A stretch of 64,000 bases of DNA from Arthrobacter sp. S39 (GCF_004320525.1 NZ_SIHX01000005.1:327679-391678), one strand, 5' to 3'. Positions 25,472 through 34,211 are shown, counted from the first letter of the stretch. Numbers and translations: made by a program. The notes: generated from the letters alone by a model not told the origin.

Positions 25472-27772
25472 ATGGCCGGAATGCCAGACGAACTGAGTGG
25501 CCCGCGGCCCGGGGGTGGCCAACTGGCCACCGACCCGAAGCTGCCGGCAACTGCCGTGGACGACGCCGTCCGGGAGGCCGAAGACAAAAAATGGACCCCC
25601 GCCAAGATTGCGCTCTGGGCAGCCATCGCCCTGCTCGGCGGCGTTGCCTGGTTCATGGTCGCCATTATCCGGGGCGAGACGGTCAACGCGATCTGGTTTG
25701 TGTTCGCTTCGGTTTGTACGTACCTGATCGGATACCGCTTCTATTCGAAGGTTATCGAGCGCTACATCACCAAGCCCGATGACCGGCGCGCCACCCCCGC
25801 CGAGTACAAGGCTGATGGCAGGGACTATGTCCGCACCGACCGCAACGTCCTGTTCGGCCATCACTTTGCAGCCATCGCCGGTGCCGGTCCCTTGGTAGGA
25901 CCCATCCTCGCCGCCCAGATGGGGTACCTCCCCGGAACCATCTGGATCATCATCGGCGTGGTGTTCGCCGGAGCAGTCCAGGACTACGTCGTGATGTTCT
26001 TCTCCATGCGCCGCGGTGGCCGTTCCCTCGGCCAGATGGCCCGCGAGGAACTCGGCGTCGTGGGCGGTACGGCAGCGCTGATAGCCACCCTGCTCATCAT
26101 GGTCATCATCGTGGCGATCCTGGCGCTTGTTGTCGTCAACGCCCTGGCGGAAAGCCCCTGGGGTGTCTTTTCCGTCGGCATGACCATTCCCATCGCACTC
26201 TTTATGGGCGTTTACCTTCGGTTCCTCAGGCCAGGCAAGGTCATGGAAGTGTCGCTGATCGGTTTCGTGCTGCTCATGGCAGCCATCATCGGCGGCGGCC
26301 TCGTGGCGGACACGGAATGGGGCGCGGCGTTTTTCACCCTGGACAAGATCACCATCGCCTGGGGTCTCATCGTGTACGGCTTCATCGCCGCCATCCTCCC
26401 CGTCTGGCTCCTGCTGGCACCCCGTGACTACCTCTCCACGTTTATGAAGATCGGCGTGATCGTGATGCTCGCGCTGGCCATCATCGTGGTCCGGCCGGAA
26501 ATCACTGTCCCGGCCTTCAGCGAGTTCGCCAGCAGGGAGAACGGACCGGTCTTCCCGGGGGCCTTGTTCCCGTTCCTCTTTGTCACCATTGCCTGCGGCG
26601 CGTTATCCGGATTCCATGCCCTGATCTCCTCCGGAACAACGCCCAAGCTCATAGAGAAAGAGCGGCAGACCCGCTACATCGGTTACGGCGGCATGCTGAT
26701 GGAGTCCTTCGTGGCCATTATGGCCCTCGTCGCTGCGATCTCCATTGACCGCGGACTTTACTTCGCCATGAATGCCCCCGCCGCCCTGACTGGCGGAACC
26801 GTGGAAACGGCCGCCACCTGGGTCAACAGCCTGGGTCTGGCCGGCGTGAACATCGGGCCGGAGTTGCTTTCCGAGACGGCTAGGAACGTCGGTGAGGAAA
26901 GCATCGTCTCACGCACCGGCGGCGCACCCACCTTGGCGGTTGGCCTGGCCCACATCATGCAGCAGTTCATCGGCGGCACCGCGATGATGGCGTTCTGGTA
27001 CCACTTCGCCATCATGTTCGAGGCCCTGTTCATCCTCACCGCAGTCGACGCCGGAACCCGCGTTGCGCGTTTCATGCTCCAGGACTCCATCGGCAACTTC
27101 GCCCCCAAGTTCAAGGAACACTCCTGGCGCCCCGGTGCCTGGCTGTGCACCGCCGTCATGGTGGGCGCCTGGGGTCTGGTGCTCCTGATGGGCGTGACTG
27201 ATCCGCTGGGCGGGATCAACACACTGTTCCCGCTGTTCGGCATCGCCAACCAGTTGTTGGCTGCCATAGCCTTGTCGGTCTGCCTGGCCATCGTCGCCAA
27301 ACGCGGGACCTTCAAATACTTGTGGATTGTTGCCCTGCCGTTGGCCTTTGCCGCGGTGGTCACCATTACGGCCAGCTTCCAGAAGATCTTCTCCCCGGTC
27401 CCGGCCGTGGGCTACTTCGCCAACAACGCAGCCTTCTCTAAGGCGCTTGCCGACGGAAAGACCGAATTCGGCTCCGCCAAGTCTGTGGTCGCAATGGAAG
27501 CCGTGGTCCGGAACACGGCAATCCAGGGCTGGCTGTCCATTATCTTCGTGGTGCTGAGCATCATCGTTATTGCCACCGCGATCCTGGCCACCTACAAGGC
27601 CTTCCGCAACCAGCAGGCGGGAATCGCAAACAGGGACCACGAGGATGAGGCACGGCCGTCCAGGGTCTTCGCACCAGCCGGGCTTATTCCCACGCCGGCG
27701 GAACGGGAGTTGGCAGCCGAGTGGAACAAGCTGCCGGCAGACCTCCGGTTCGAAAAGGCACGGCACCACTGA
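25472..27772 (+). CDS. cstA: Carbon starvation protein A, pyruvate/peptide permease
   Basis: A 766-aa polytopic membrane protein of the CstA family. After a ~45-residue hydrophilic tail come about 16-18 hydrophobic segments. Family markers include DRNVLFGHHFAAIAGAGPLVGP (split around residues 124-145), FAGAVQDYVVMFFSMRRGGRSLG, ISSGTTPKLIEKE and FWYHFAIMFEALFILTAVDAGTR. CstA-type carriers import pyruvate (and were first linked to peptide uptake) under carbon limitation. The ATG at 25472 has a strong ribosome site (AAGGAGG). Its stop overlaps the start of a ybdD-like gene (ATGA), the usual partner in proteobacteria as well. Confidence 0.94.
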   Translation: MAGMPDELSGPRPGGGQLATDPKLPATAVDDAVREAEDKKWTPAKIALWAAIALLGGVAWFMVAIIRGETVNAIWFVFASVCTYLIGYRFYSKVIERYITKPDDRRATPAEYKADGRDYVRTDRNVLFGHHFAAIAGAGPLVGPILAAQMGYLPGTIWIIIGVVFAGAVQDYVVMFFSMRRGGRSLGQMAREELGVVGGTAALIATLLIMVIIVAILALVVVNALAESPWGVFSVGMTIPIALFMGVYLRFLRPGKVMEVSLIGFVLLMAAIIGGGLVADTEWGAAFFTLDKITIAWGLIVYGFIAAILPVWLLLAPRDYLSTFMKIGVIVMLALAIIVVRPEITVPAFSEFASRENGPVFPGALFPFLFVTIACGALSGFHALISSGTTPKLIEKERQTRYIGYGGMLMESFVAIMALVAAISIDRGLYFAMNAPAALTGGTVETAATWVNSLGLAGVNIGPELLSETARNVGEESIVSRTGGAPTLAVGLAHIMQQFIGGTAMMAFWYHFAIMFEALFILTAVDAGTRVARFMLQDSIGNFAPKFKEHSWRPGAWLCTAVMVGAWGLVLLMGVTDPLGGINTLFPLFGIANQLLAAIALSVCLAIVAKRGTFKYLWIVALPLAFAAVVTITASFQKIFSPVPAVGYFANNAAFSKALADGKTEFGSAKSVVAMEAVVRNTAIQGWLSIIFVVLSIIVIATAILATYKAFRNQQAGIANRDHEDEARPSRVFAPAGLIPTPAERELAAEWNKLPADLRFEKARHH

Positions 27773-27975
27773 TGAGCGCGGGATTAGCCGCCATTTCCAC
27801 CGGGTTCCGGGGGATCGCCCGGTACCTGGGCGGTGTCCTTGGCGCGGACGCGTACTCCAAGTATGTGGAGTTCCACCGGGAGGCAGGGCACCAGGAGCCT
27901 CCATTGACCGAACGGGAGTTTTGGCGGGACCGCACGGACCGCCAGGACTCAAACCCGCAGGGCCGGTGCTGCTGA
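27772..27975 (+). CDS. ybdD: YbdD/YjiX-family small protein
   Basis: A 67-aa protein with the family core YLGGVLGADAYSKYVEFHRE and LTEREFWRDR, and the C-terminal double cysteine (GRCC). YbdD and YjiX are small proteins encoded directly after CstA/BtsT carriers and needed for pyruvate uptake in E. coli. The overlap with the cstA stop implies coupled translation, so it probably assists this carrier at the membrane. The gene is short and lies in another frame than cstA, but the motif makes it reliable. Confidence 0.88.
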   Translation: MSAGLAAISTGFRGIARYLGGVLGADAYSKYVEFHREAGHQEPPLTEREFWRDRTDRQDSNPQGRCC

Positions 27976-27976
27976 A

Positions 27977-28441
27977 TTGACGGGCTTGCAGGCCGGGGTC
28001 GCGATCCGCAGGCTCGGTCCGGAGGACGCGGAGCTTTTCAACAGGCTGTCCGAGGCTGACAACCTGTTTGACGAGGACCCTTCCGGGGCGCCGTCGGGGG
28101 CATTAACGCCCGACGGCGCCCGCGCCTTCCTTGCCGATCCGTCCGTGCTGTTCTGGGTCGCCGAGTCCGGCCCGCTGACAGTGGGCTTCCTCCATTGCAT
28201 CGTGCAGCGCAGGCGCACCGCCGGACCCTGGGCAGAGCTGCTGCTGATGGAGATGGGTGTCCACACCGAGTGGCGGCGCCAGGGAGTCGGCACTGCCCTC
28301 GTCTCGACCATGGAGCTCTGGATGGCCGGCCACGACGTCTTGGAGGTGTGGGTTCCGGCGAATACCTATGCGGTGGGTTTCTACCTGAAATCCGGTTTCA
28401 CGCCGGACGAGGGCGCGATTCTGGTCAAGCAGCTTCATTGA
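27977..28441 (+). CDS. GNAT-family N-acetyltransferase
   Basis: A 154-aa GNAT enzyme. Motif A is LLMEMGVHTEWRRQGVGTALVSTM, where R-R-Q-G-V-G is the acetyl-CoA pyrophosphate loop (about residues 96-101). Motif B appears as VWVPANTYAVGFYLKSGF. It transfers an acetyl group from acetyl-CoA to an amine that cannot be predicted. The start is a TTG one base after the ybdD stop, and no later start keeps the first strand. It belongs to the cstA transcript by spacing. There is no sign of an aminoglycoside-resistance subgroup. Confidence 0.82.
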   Translation: MTGLQAGVAIRRLGPEDAELFNRLSEADNLFDEDPSGAPSGALTPDGARAFLADPSVLFWVAESGPLTVGFLHCIVQRRRTAGPWAELLLMEMGVHTEWRRQGVGTALVSTMELWMAGHDVLEVWVPANTYAVGFYLKSGFTPDEGAILVKQLH

Positions 28442-28479
28442 CTGGCTTGGGTGCCGCCGGCTCGTGAGAGTATGAACGC

Positions 28480-29112
28480 ATGAGCGATCCGAAAGACACT
28501 CAGCCATCAGACGACCTCCCTGTGGAGGGCACAACCCTCGAGTCCGCGGGGCCCACTGTCCCGGGTGCTGACCGAGGGGCGGCCGGCGGGAAGCCCAGGC
28601 CAAGCAGCCTGCAGGACCTCGTGGACGAACCCGCGAAAGTCATGCGGATCGGCACCATGATCCGCCAGCTGCTGGAGGAAGTTAAGGCTGCGCCACTGGA
28701 CGACGCCGCCCGGGGACGCCTGGCAGAGATCCACGAGCGGTCCATCAAGGAACTCGAAGACGGGCTTGCGCCTGAGCTGGTGGCGGAACTGGAACGGATC
28801 AGCCTCCCTTTCCCTGACGACGCCACCCCTTCGGATGCCGAGCTCCGTATCGCCCAGGCCCAGCTGGTGGGTTGGCTGGAAGGTCTCTTCCACGGAATCC
28901 AGACGGCCATCGCAGCCCAGCACGCCGCCAGGGAACATGCGGCAGCCCAGCTCCAGCTCAGGCAGCTTCCACCAGGAACAGTGATTGCTCCCGGGGTGGT
29001 TATCGGCGAGAACGGCGAGCCGCAGCGCGCCTCCGCGGCAGGCCAGGGGCACGCCCCGGGCAAGTCCGGACAGCCGCAGGATCCGGACCACGGTCCCGGC
29101 CAGTACCTGTAG
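28480..29112 (+). CDS. bpa: Bacterial proteasome activator Bpa
   Basis: A 210-aa protein of the Bpa (PafE) family: a disordered N terminus (1-40), a helical core from about LQDLVDEPAKVMRIGTMIRQLLEE (residues 44-67) to QTAIAAQHAAREHAAAQLQLRQLPPGT, and a C terminus ending in GQYL. Bpa forms a dodecameric ring that caps the 20S proteasome without ATP; its last residues (GQYL) dock in the alpha-ring pockets. The tail here is intact, so the protein should be functional, and the cell should have a proteasome encoded elsewhere. A short unknown gene follows 7 bases later. Confidence 0.92.
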   Translation: MSDPKDTQPSDDLPVEGTTLESAGPTVPGADRGAAGGKPRPSSLQDLVDEPAKVMRIGTMIRQLLEEVKAAPLDDAARGRLAEIHERSIKELEDGLAPELVAELERISLPFPDDATPSDAELRIAQAQLVGWLEGLFHGIQTAIAAQHAAREHAAAQLQLRQLPPGTVIAPGVVIGENGEPQRASAAGQGHAPGKSGQPQDPDHGPGQYL

Positions 29113-29119
29113 GTTATTT

Positions 29120-29575
29120 TTGGGATTCTTTACCGCCGCCCGCCAAGGGCGAAAAGACGACGCCGAACTCGGCCAGGGCCTGTGGCGCCGGGCCCACGAC
29201 AGGTTCCACCGTGGCCTGGACCGGTACCACCAGGTGCTGGAGGGCGTCGAGGACGATCAGCTGTACGCCGAACTGGTTGATATCGCCAACGAACTGGCCG
29301 GACTCCTGGACCGCGTCCGCGAGATCTGCGTGGAGGCCCAGCGCCGGTCGCCCAGCGACGGCCTGGACATTCCGGGACCCCTTGCCGGCGTCCACCGGTC
29401 GCTGTCCAAGGCCGGAAATTCGTTGGCAACTACGGCAGAGGCGGCCGCGATGCTGCGGCTTGCCGTGGGGCCGGTCCCGGTGGGCGCGGCCTCCGTCCGG
29501 AGGCGCGCCGAATCGGTGTTCGAACAGGTGGCAGACGCCGAACGCCGCCTCGCCGAGGACACCGCCGGCCGATAG
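29120..29575 (+). CDS. Hypothetical helical protein downstream of bpa
   Basis: A ~151-aa protein I do not recognise. It reads from a TTG at 29120, 7 bases after the bpa stop; no ATG or GTG lies early in the frame, so the start is uncertain. It is almost entirely helical and charged (GLWRRAHDRFHRGLDRYHQVLEG, then DDQLYAELVDIANELAGLLDRVREICVEAQRR, split here as two helices), with one cysteine. The C-terminal helix (SVRRRAESVFEQVADAERRLAED) could form a coiled coil. There is no membrane segment. Tight linkage to bpa suggests a related role, but that is inference. Confidence 0.7.
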   Translation: MGFFTAARQGRKDDAELGQGLWRRAHDRFHRGLDRYHQVLEGVEDDQLYAELVDIANELAGLLDRVREICVEAQRRSPSDGLDIPGPLAGVHRSLSKAGNSLATTAEAAAMLRLAVGPVPVGAASVRRRAESVFEQVADAERRLAEDTAGR

Positions 29576-29658
29576 CCCGGGAGTATTCCCGGTTAAGCGT
29601 GTGGCTTAGCGGGGCCGTTTCGTTTCGGCCACCGGCGATCGTTTGGCACGATGGCGGA

Positions 29659-30507
29659 ATGACTTCTTCTACCCCCACACTCACTTTTAACGATGGACAC
29701 ACCATTCCCCAGCTTGGATATGGTGTGTGGCAGGTTGAGGACGGCGTCGCGGAGAAGGTGGTCCGCCAGGCATTCGAGGCCGGCTTCCGCCACATCGACA
29801 CCGCCAAGATCTATGGCAACGAGGCAGGCGTCGGCCGCGCGATTGCATCTTCCGGCCTTTCCGCCGAGGAAATCTTCATCACCACCAAGCTGTGGAACGC
29901 CGACCAGGGCTACGAGGCCACCCTCGCGGCCTTCGAGGAATCCCTGGACCGTCTGGGCCTCGAAACCCTGGATCTGTACCTGATCCACTGGATGCAGCCT
30001 CAGCAGGACAAGTACGTGGACACCTGGAAGGCCCTGATTGAGCTCCAGAAGCGCGGCCGGGTCCGGTCCATCGGTGTTTCGAACTTTACCGTCGAGGGCC
30101 TGCAGCGCCTGATCGACGAAACCGGCGTGGTTCCGGCCATCCACCAGATCGAGCTGCACCCGTACTTCAGCCAGCGTGAACTGCGCGAGTTCGGTGCGTC
30201 CCAGGGCATCATCACCCAGGCGTGGTCCCCGCTGGGACAGGGCGGCGAGCTCCTGGAGGATGCAACCGTGGCTGCCATTGCCGCCAAGCACCAGGCGACG
30301 CCCGCCCAGGTGGTCATTGCCTGGCACCTGGCCGTAGGCAACGTCGTCATCCCGAAGTCGGTCACCGAGTCCCGCATCCGGGAGAACTTCGCGGCTCTGG
30401 ACATCGCCCTCGACTCCGGCGACGTCGAAGCCATCAACGGCCTGGACCGGACCGCCAGCGGCGAGGGCCGGATCGGCCCGGATCCCGCCGTCTCCGACTT
30501 TGCTTAA
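29659..30507 (+). CDS. Aldo/keto reductase
   Basis: A 282-aa TIM-barrel oxidoreductase of the AKR superfamily. The catalytic tetrad is visible as Asp in FRHIDTAKIYGNE, Tyr in the same segment, Lys in FITTKLWN and His in LYLIHWMQP. The cofactor site appears as VVIPKSVTESRIRENF. It reduces small aldehydes or ketones with NADPH in the cytosol. The order GFRHIDTA...IGVSNF is that of the AKR5 (2,5-diketo-D-gluconate reductase-like) group. I chose the ATG at 29659; the upstream extension from 29599 is not family-like. It is followed by a strong hairpin. Confidence 0.93.
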   Translation: MTSSTPTLTFNDGHTIPQLGYGVWQVEDGVAEKVVRQAFEAGFRHIDTAKIYGNEAGVGRAIASSGLSAEEIFITTKLWNADQGYEATLAAFEESLDRLGLETLDLYLIHWMQPQQDKYVDTWKALIELQKRGRVRSIGVSNFTVEGLQRLIDETGVVPAIHQIELHPYFSQRELREFGASQGIITQAWSPLGQGGELLEDATVAAIAAKHQATPAQVVIAWHLAVGNVVIPKSVTESRIRENFAALDIALDSGDVEAINGLDRTASGEGRIGPDPAVSDFA

Positions 30508-30547
30508 AGCCCATTGACAGGCCCGGCGCTCCCTGACGGGGTGCTGT

Positions 30548-30587
30548 CAGCCCCGCCCTTCCCGGTTTATCCGGGCCGGGCGGGGCT
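30548..30587. terminator. Bidirectional terminator between the aldo/keto reductase and a small gene
   Basis: Arms CAGCCCCGCCC (30548-30558) and GGGCGGGGCTG (30578-30587 plus neighbour) with an inner CCCGG/CCGGG stem and a TTTAT loop. It separates two convergent genes. Confidence 0.75.
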
Positions 30588-30594
30588 GCCTGCT

Positions 30595-30780
30595 TTAAGC
30601 GGCGATGCGTACCTGCTCGACGGCGACGGTATCGATGACGGCCCACGACTCCTCGCCGGAGCAGGAACGGTCAGCGAAGCGCTCGGCTTCGGCTTGTGTG
30701 TCAAAGCTCTCGGCCCGGATCCTGCCGGAATCGGCATCGAAGTACGTGACGTGAAATTCCTGAACCAGTTGGTTTTCCAT
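30595..30780 (-). CDS. Hypothetical 61-aa protein
   Basis: A small soluble protein, not recognised. It has a clear strand-helix-strand pattern: EFHVTYFDADSGRIRAESF, TQAEAERFADRSC and ESWAVIDTVAVEQVRI. It has one cysteine (in RSCSGEES). The ATG at 30780 begins the fold; an upstream ATG at 30795 would add five residues. A strong hairpin directly follows the stop, which supports a real, separately ended gene. Codon use matches its neighbours. Confidence 0.6.
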   Translation of the reverse strand: MENQLVQEFHVTYFDADSGRIRAESFDTQAEAERFADRSCSGEESWAVIDTVAVEQVRIAA

Positions 30781-30819
30781 AAATCCAGTGTGCAACCAGG
30801 GTCTGACAATAACGGTGCA

Positions 30820-31779
30820 TCAGCTCCGCGTGTTGCCCAGCCGGAGGACCCGTTCACTCGCCAGCATGGCTGAGCGCTGCGCTTTGTCTGCCGCGCGGGC
30901 GGCCTGTTTGGCCTCCGCGGCGGCCGTTTCCTTCAGCTTCCGGGTGCGTTCCAGCTGCTCCTCGGTTGACTTGAGCGAGGCCCTGAGTTCCCGTGCCTTT
31001 TGAGCCAGGCGCGCAAAGTCGGCCTCCGCCGCCGTCAGCTCGTCAAGCCTTTCCTGTGCGTGCCGCACTGCCTCGTCGGCGGCTTCGGAGGCCGCTTGTT
31101 CCGCCGCTTGGGCTTTTTCCAGGGCCGACGGCGATGCCGGCCGGGGTTCCTGCCGCACCGCCTGCAGGCGCGGCTTAGCCGGGCTGCTGGCCGGAGACGT
31201 CGTCGCCGTGGTTGGCAGGTCCGGCTCCGGGGTTGGTGCCGGGGCTGCGGTCCGTGGCGCGGCGACGGCACCCGGAACGGCTACGGCGCCGTCGAGGTCC
31301 ACGGTGTCCACACCGTCGGCGGACAGGACCTGCAGCAGGCGGCCGCTCTGCACCGCTGCGGCTGCCCCCTGGTCGGCTGTCACAGCCCGCAGTGTCTCTT
31401 CGACGGCCGTTGCCACGGCGCCGCTGATCCGTCTCCCGTGCTGCTCAGCGACCGAACAGGCGGCGTCAACCGCGGAGGCCAGCAGCGTCCGGCGCTCCCG
31501 CCCCAGGTCCCGCATGCCCGCAGCGTCCAGGGAGGACTGGGCGGCGCGCATCCGGCCGCCAAGCTCGTTCAGCTGGGTCAGGATATCCGGCTGGTGCGTG
31601 GCCAGCATGTTGACGGCCCAGGCTGCCACGGAAGGCTTGGGCAGGGCGCGGACGGCGGCCGGCAGCCCCTCGGCAGCTCCTGCCACCTCCTTCGCTGCCG
31701 CCGTTCGGGCTGCTATGAACCCGTCGAGCGGCAGTGCGTACAGTGCATTGGCGATGCGTGCCAGCTCCTGGTCGTCCAT
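30820..31779 (-). CDS. Hypothetical protein with helical N domain and C-terminal coiled coil
   Basis: A 319-aa protein I cannot assign. Residues 1-150 are helical (opening MDDQELARIANALYALPLDGF) with the phrase ALPKPSVAAWAVNMLATHQPD. A Pro/Ala/Thr-rich linker spans about 165-205. The C-terminal third (about 215-310) is a long Ala/Glu/Lys/Arg heptad-type coiled coil (for example RELRASLKSTEEQLERTRKL). There is no signal peptide and no catalytic motif. It lies alone between the 61-aa gene and the exported protein gene, both on the same strand. The AWAVNML motif may help find its family by search. Confidence 0.75.
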   Translation of the reverse strand: MDDQELARIANALYALPLDGFIAARTAAAKEVAGAAEGLPAAVRALPKPSVAAWAVNMLATHQPDILTQLNELGGRMRAAQSSLDAAGMRDLGRERRTLLASAVDAACSVAEQHGRRISGAVATAVEETLRAVTADQGAAAAVQSGRLLQVLSADGVDTVDLDGAVAVPGAVAAPRTAAPAPTPEPDLPTTATTSPASSPAKPRLQAVRQEPRPASPSALEKAQAAEQAASEAADEAVRHAQERLDELTAAEADFARLAQKARELRASLKSTEEQLERTRKLKETAAAEAKQAARAADKAQRSAMLASERVLRLGNTRS

Positions 31780-31799
31780 GACGCCATCATAGGGTGGCG

Positions 31800-33092
31800 T
31801 CAGAGGGCGATCCGGTAGACATGATGGGTGTATTCGTGCGGAAAGGCGTCCGAGAAGGCGCCGTCCTTCACCTCGATTGTCCGTCCTTCGTCCACGACGT
31901 CCACCAACCTGCCGGGAATCGAGGAGGGCAAAGTGAAGGTCCTGCCGCCCGGCTCAGTGGCCAGGGCGATTTCAGCGAAAATGTAGGCCGAACCGTTCCA
32001 TGCCTTCAGCATGGTGTCGGTGTCCGGCCCGAAGTCCCATTCGTACGACTGGGTGTTGATGATCGGAGCCAGGGAGGTGATCTTGGCGTTTGATGCCCGG
32101 ATGAGTTCCTTGCGTTCCGCGCTGCACTCCACCAGGGAGTAACCACCGTTGACCCCATCATTGTTGTGCTGAAAAAACATGATGCCCCGCGCCTCGTGGA
32201 TGATGGCGGACCAGCACGCGCCTTCGATTTCCTCCGGACTGATGGTGCGGGCGCCGTCGTCGTTGAGGAAGGGCATTGCGGTCTCCACAAACATCCAGTT
32301 CGGCTTGTTGCCGGGCTCCGTCTGGAAGGCGCGCATCCGGTCCACCAGCCAGCCATAGGTAGCCGAGCGCATGGTGGGCGTGCCGATGGGCCAATACTGT
32401 GACTGGGTGATCGCGTAGCCGGTGTCCGGGGAGGTGTACGCGTAGTTGTCTACGCTGGCGACGTCCACCACGGCCATGAAGTCGTCCATAGTGCCCAGCG
32501 CCCAGTAGGACTCCAGCACGCCCTTTGAGTAGTTGGCATTGATGAACCGGCCGTCGTTCCGTTGGCGGAGCCCAACCACCTGAAGGTGCATGTTCGCAAG
32601 GTTTGTATCGGTGTCGTCGCCTCCACATCCCAAACCCATGTCGCATTCGTCGTAGGCGAACAAGCCCACCGCGAGTGGATCGTCGCCGATCTCGTCAGCG
32701 GTGAATTCATCCTGGACAATGCAGAAGATGCCCTTTGAGGTGGCGACACTCAAGGGGTCGTTGTGCTCCACCGCCTGGAAGGTGTTGATGCCCACCGATT
32801 TCAGCTGCTCGGCGTGGGCCGGCCGTCCGAAGAAAACGGCGAGCGGAAAGAAGGACGGATCGGTCCAGCCTGCTGCCGCCGCCTTCGGGAATGCCTGCCA
32901 GTACCGGGGCCCGCCCTCCCAGGCGATGAGGGGCAGGCCAAGCCTGGTGGGCGACCCCGTCTGTGCTTTGCCCGCCCGCTCCCAGGTGCCCGCGGCTATG
33001 CCGGCTGCCCCGGCAGCAACGGCCGCGGCGCCGACTCCGATGAAGAAATTTCTGCGCCCCATGGGCGTATCCGGTAGCTTTTCGTGCGTCAT
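31800..33092 (-). CDS. Exported protein with a twin-arginine-type signal, glycosidase-like
   Basis: A ~430-aa secreted protein. The N terminus carries MGRRNFFIGVGAAAVAAGAAG, i.e. a twin-arginine motif (RRNFF) and a hydrophobic run, so export in folded form by the Tat pathway is likely. The mature part has a TIM-barrel-like rhythm: LPLIAWEGGPRYWQAF, ADEIGDDPLAVGLFAYDE, NWMFVETAMP and EARGIMFFQHNN. The aromatic residues and acidic pairs suggest a glycoside hydrolase or carbohydrate-binding enzyme, but I could not place a family or catalytic pair with certainty. I chose the ATG at 33092; a TTG five codons upstream (33107) is possible. It has no evident operon partner. Confidence 0.75.
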   Translation of the reverse strand: MTHEKLPDTPMGRRNFFIGVGAAAVAAGAAGIAAGTWERAGKAQTGSPTRLGLPLIAWEGGPRYWQAFPKAAAAGWTDPSFFPLAVFFGRPAHAEQLKSVGINTFQAVEHNDPLSVATSKGIFCIVQDEFTADEIGDDPLAVGLFAYDECDMGLGCGGDDTDTNLANMHLQVVGLRQRNDGRFINANYSKGVLESYWALGTMDDFMAVVDVASVDNYAYTSPDTGYAITQSQYWPIGTPTMRSATYGWLVDRMRAFQTEPGNKPNWMFVETAMPFLNDDGARTISPEEIEGACWSAIIHEARGIMFFQHNNDGVNGGYSLVECSAERKELIRASNAKITSLAPIINTQSYEWDFGPDTDTMLKAWNGSAYIFAEIALATEPGGRTFTLPSSIPGRLVDVVDEGRTIEVKDGAFSDAFPHEYTHHVYRIAL

Positions 33093-33209
33093 GGTGAGGC
33101 CCCTCAATCCAGCTGGGTCAATTCTGGGCCTGCCCCGTCCTGTGGTCTACGGGTATGGAGGGATGCTGCGGGAATTGTGTGGATCCACCGGCGGATGCCT
33201 GGCAGCTGT

Positions 33210-33818
33210 TTACCTTTGGATACCGAGCGTGGCGATGAGGTCTTCGTGCAGCTCGAACCAAATGCGGTGGAAGGAGTCGCGGTCGGTGGCCACGAGCCAG
33301 GCCGGGTCCGAGGCAGCGCTTTCCAAGGCTCTGCTGAGGCGTTTCGCGTAGCCGCCGAACCGCGGCAGCACGGCGGTCAAGCGGGCCTCCATGCCGGTGA
33401 GGGATGCCAGAGCATGGGCGAAGGCTTCCAGTGTTGGCGCATTAATCCCGGGGGCCGGACGGTGTCCGACGGAGAGCCATTCGAGTTGAAGCCGGCTACA
33501 GGCGGCCACAACCTGCTCGTTGAGCTCTCCAAAATCCCCGAGGACACCGGTGACCGCTGCCTGGCCGCCAGCGCTGTTCATTTCCTCGGCCAGGAGCCGT
33601 TCGTTTTCGGTCCTGCCGGCGACAGTCAGGGACCACCCCCGGCACCCGCCGAAGGAGGATCGCACAGCCCACCCCTGGGTGCCTGCGCCAATCAGAAGCT
33701 GTTCGACGTCGTCGGCATCCTGACGTAACCGTTGGGCCACTGACACGGTGTCAGCGAAGCCGAGCAGCCTGACGGCGTGGAGCGTGAGCAGCATGGATGG
33801 CTGTTGGGGGTCCGTCAC
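33210..33818 (-). CDS. Winged-helix-like protein, third gene of the phosphohistidine operon
   Basis: A ~202-aa protein from the GTG at 33818, which overlaps the stop of the preceding gene (GTGA). The N-terminal half resembles a winged helix: MLLTLHAVRLLGFADTVSVAQRL, DADDVEQLLIGAGTQGWAV and GWSLTVAGRTENERLLAEE. In my recollection this type of segment also occurs inside some actinobacterial PEP-utilising enzymes related to pyruvate phosphate dikinase. The C-terminal half (about 90-200) is helical (ALASLTGMEARLTAVLPRFGGYAKRLSRAL, split). No enzyme motif is seen. A regulatory or adaptor role beside the phosphohistidine protein is inference. Confidence 0.75.
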   Translation of the reverse strand: MTDPQQPSMLLTLHAVRLLGFADTVSVAQRLRQDADDVEQLLIGAGTQGWAVRSSFGGCRGWSLTVAGRTENERLLAEEMNSAGGQAAVTGVLGDFGELNEQVVAACSRLQLEWLSVGHRPAPGINAPTLEAFAHALASLTGMEARLTAVLPRFGGYAKRLSRALESAASDPAWLVATDRDSFHRIWFELHEDLIATLGIQR

Positions 33819-34210
33819 GGAGTTGCTCCCGGATGTGCCGGCTGCGGACGGACGGTTCCATTGGTTCCGTTGACCTCCAGCACTGTTCCGCTCCGGATCC
33901 GGGTGAGGGCGCCGGTGACGCCCAGGACGGCGGGAATGCCGAATTCGCGGGCGACTATGGCTGCATGCGAAAGCATCCCGCCTGTCTCCGTGATGATCGC
34001 CGCGGCCACCCCGAACAGCGGAGTCCACGCAGGATCTGTAGTGCGGCAGACCAGGATGTCTCCTGGCTTCACGGAGGAGAATTCATCGATGCTGTGGACC
34101 GTTCGTGCGGGGCCGCAGGCGTTGCCCGGACTGGCGCCCATTCCCGTCAGTACCTCGTCCGCGCGATCCGGCTTTTCCAATCCGGTTTGTGTCCGGGAGG
34201 CAGGTTCCAT
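33815..34210 (-). CDS. Stand-alone PEP-utilising enzyme mobile (phosphohistidine) domain
   Basis: A 131-aa protein that is essentially one swivelling phosphohistidine domain. The signature TETGGMLSHAAIVAREFGIPAV (read in two parts around residues 78-99) contains the phosphorylatable histidine in MLSHAA, and the domain ends with the usual GTVLEVNGTNGTV. In PEP synthase, pyruvate phosphate dikinase, enzyme I and rifampin phosphotransferase this domain carries the phosphate between two active sites. Here no ATP-grasp or PEP-binding domain is fused or adjacent, so the phosphate donor must come from elsewhere. The start ATG (34210) follows the HTH gene stop by one base. Confidence 0.85.
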   Translation of the reverse strand: MEPASRTQTGLEKPDRADEVLTGMGASPGNACGPARTVHSIDEFSSVKPGDILVCRTTDPAWTPLFGVAAAIITETGGMLSHAAIVAREFGIPAVLGVTGALTRIRSGTVLEVNGTNGTVRPQPAHPGATP

Positions 34211-34211
34211 G

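Noticed and set aside
28090..28120. Hairpin GCCGTCGGG/CCCGACGGC
   Set aside because: It lies inside the GNAT coding sequence and is explained by GC-rich codons; there is no T run.
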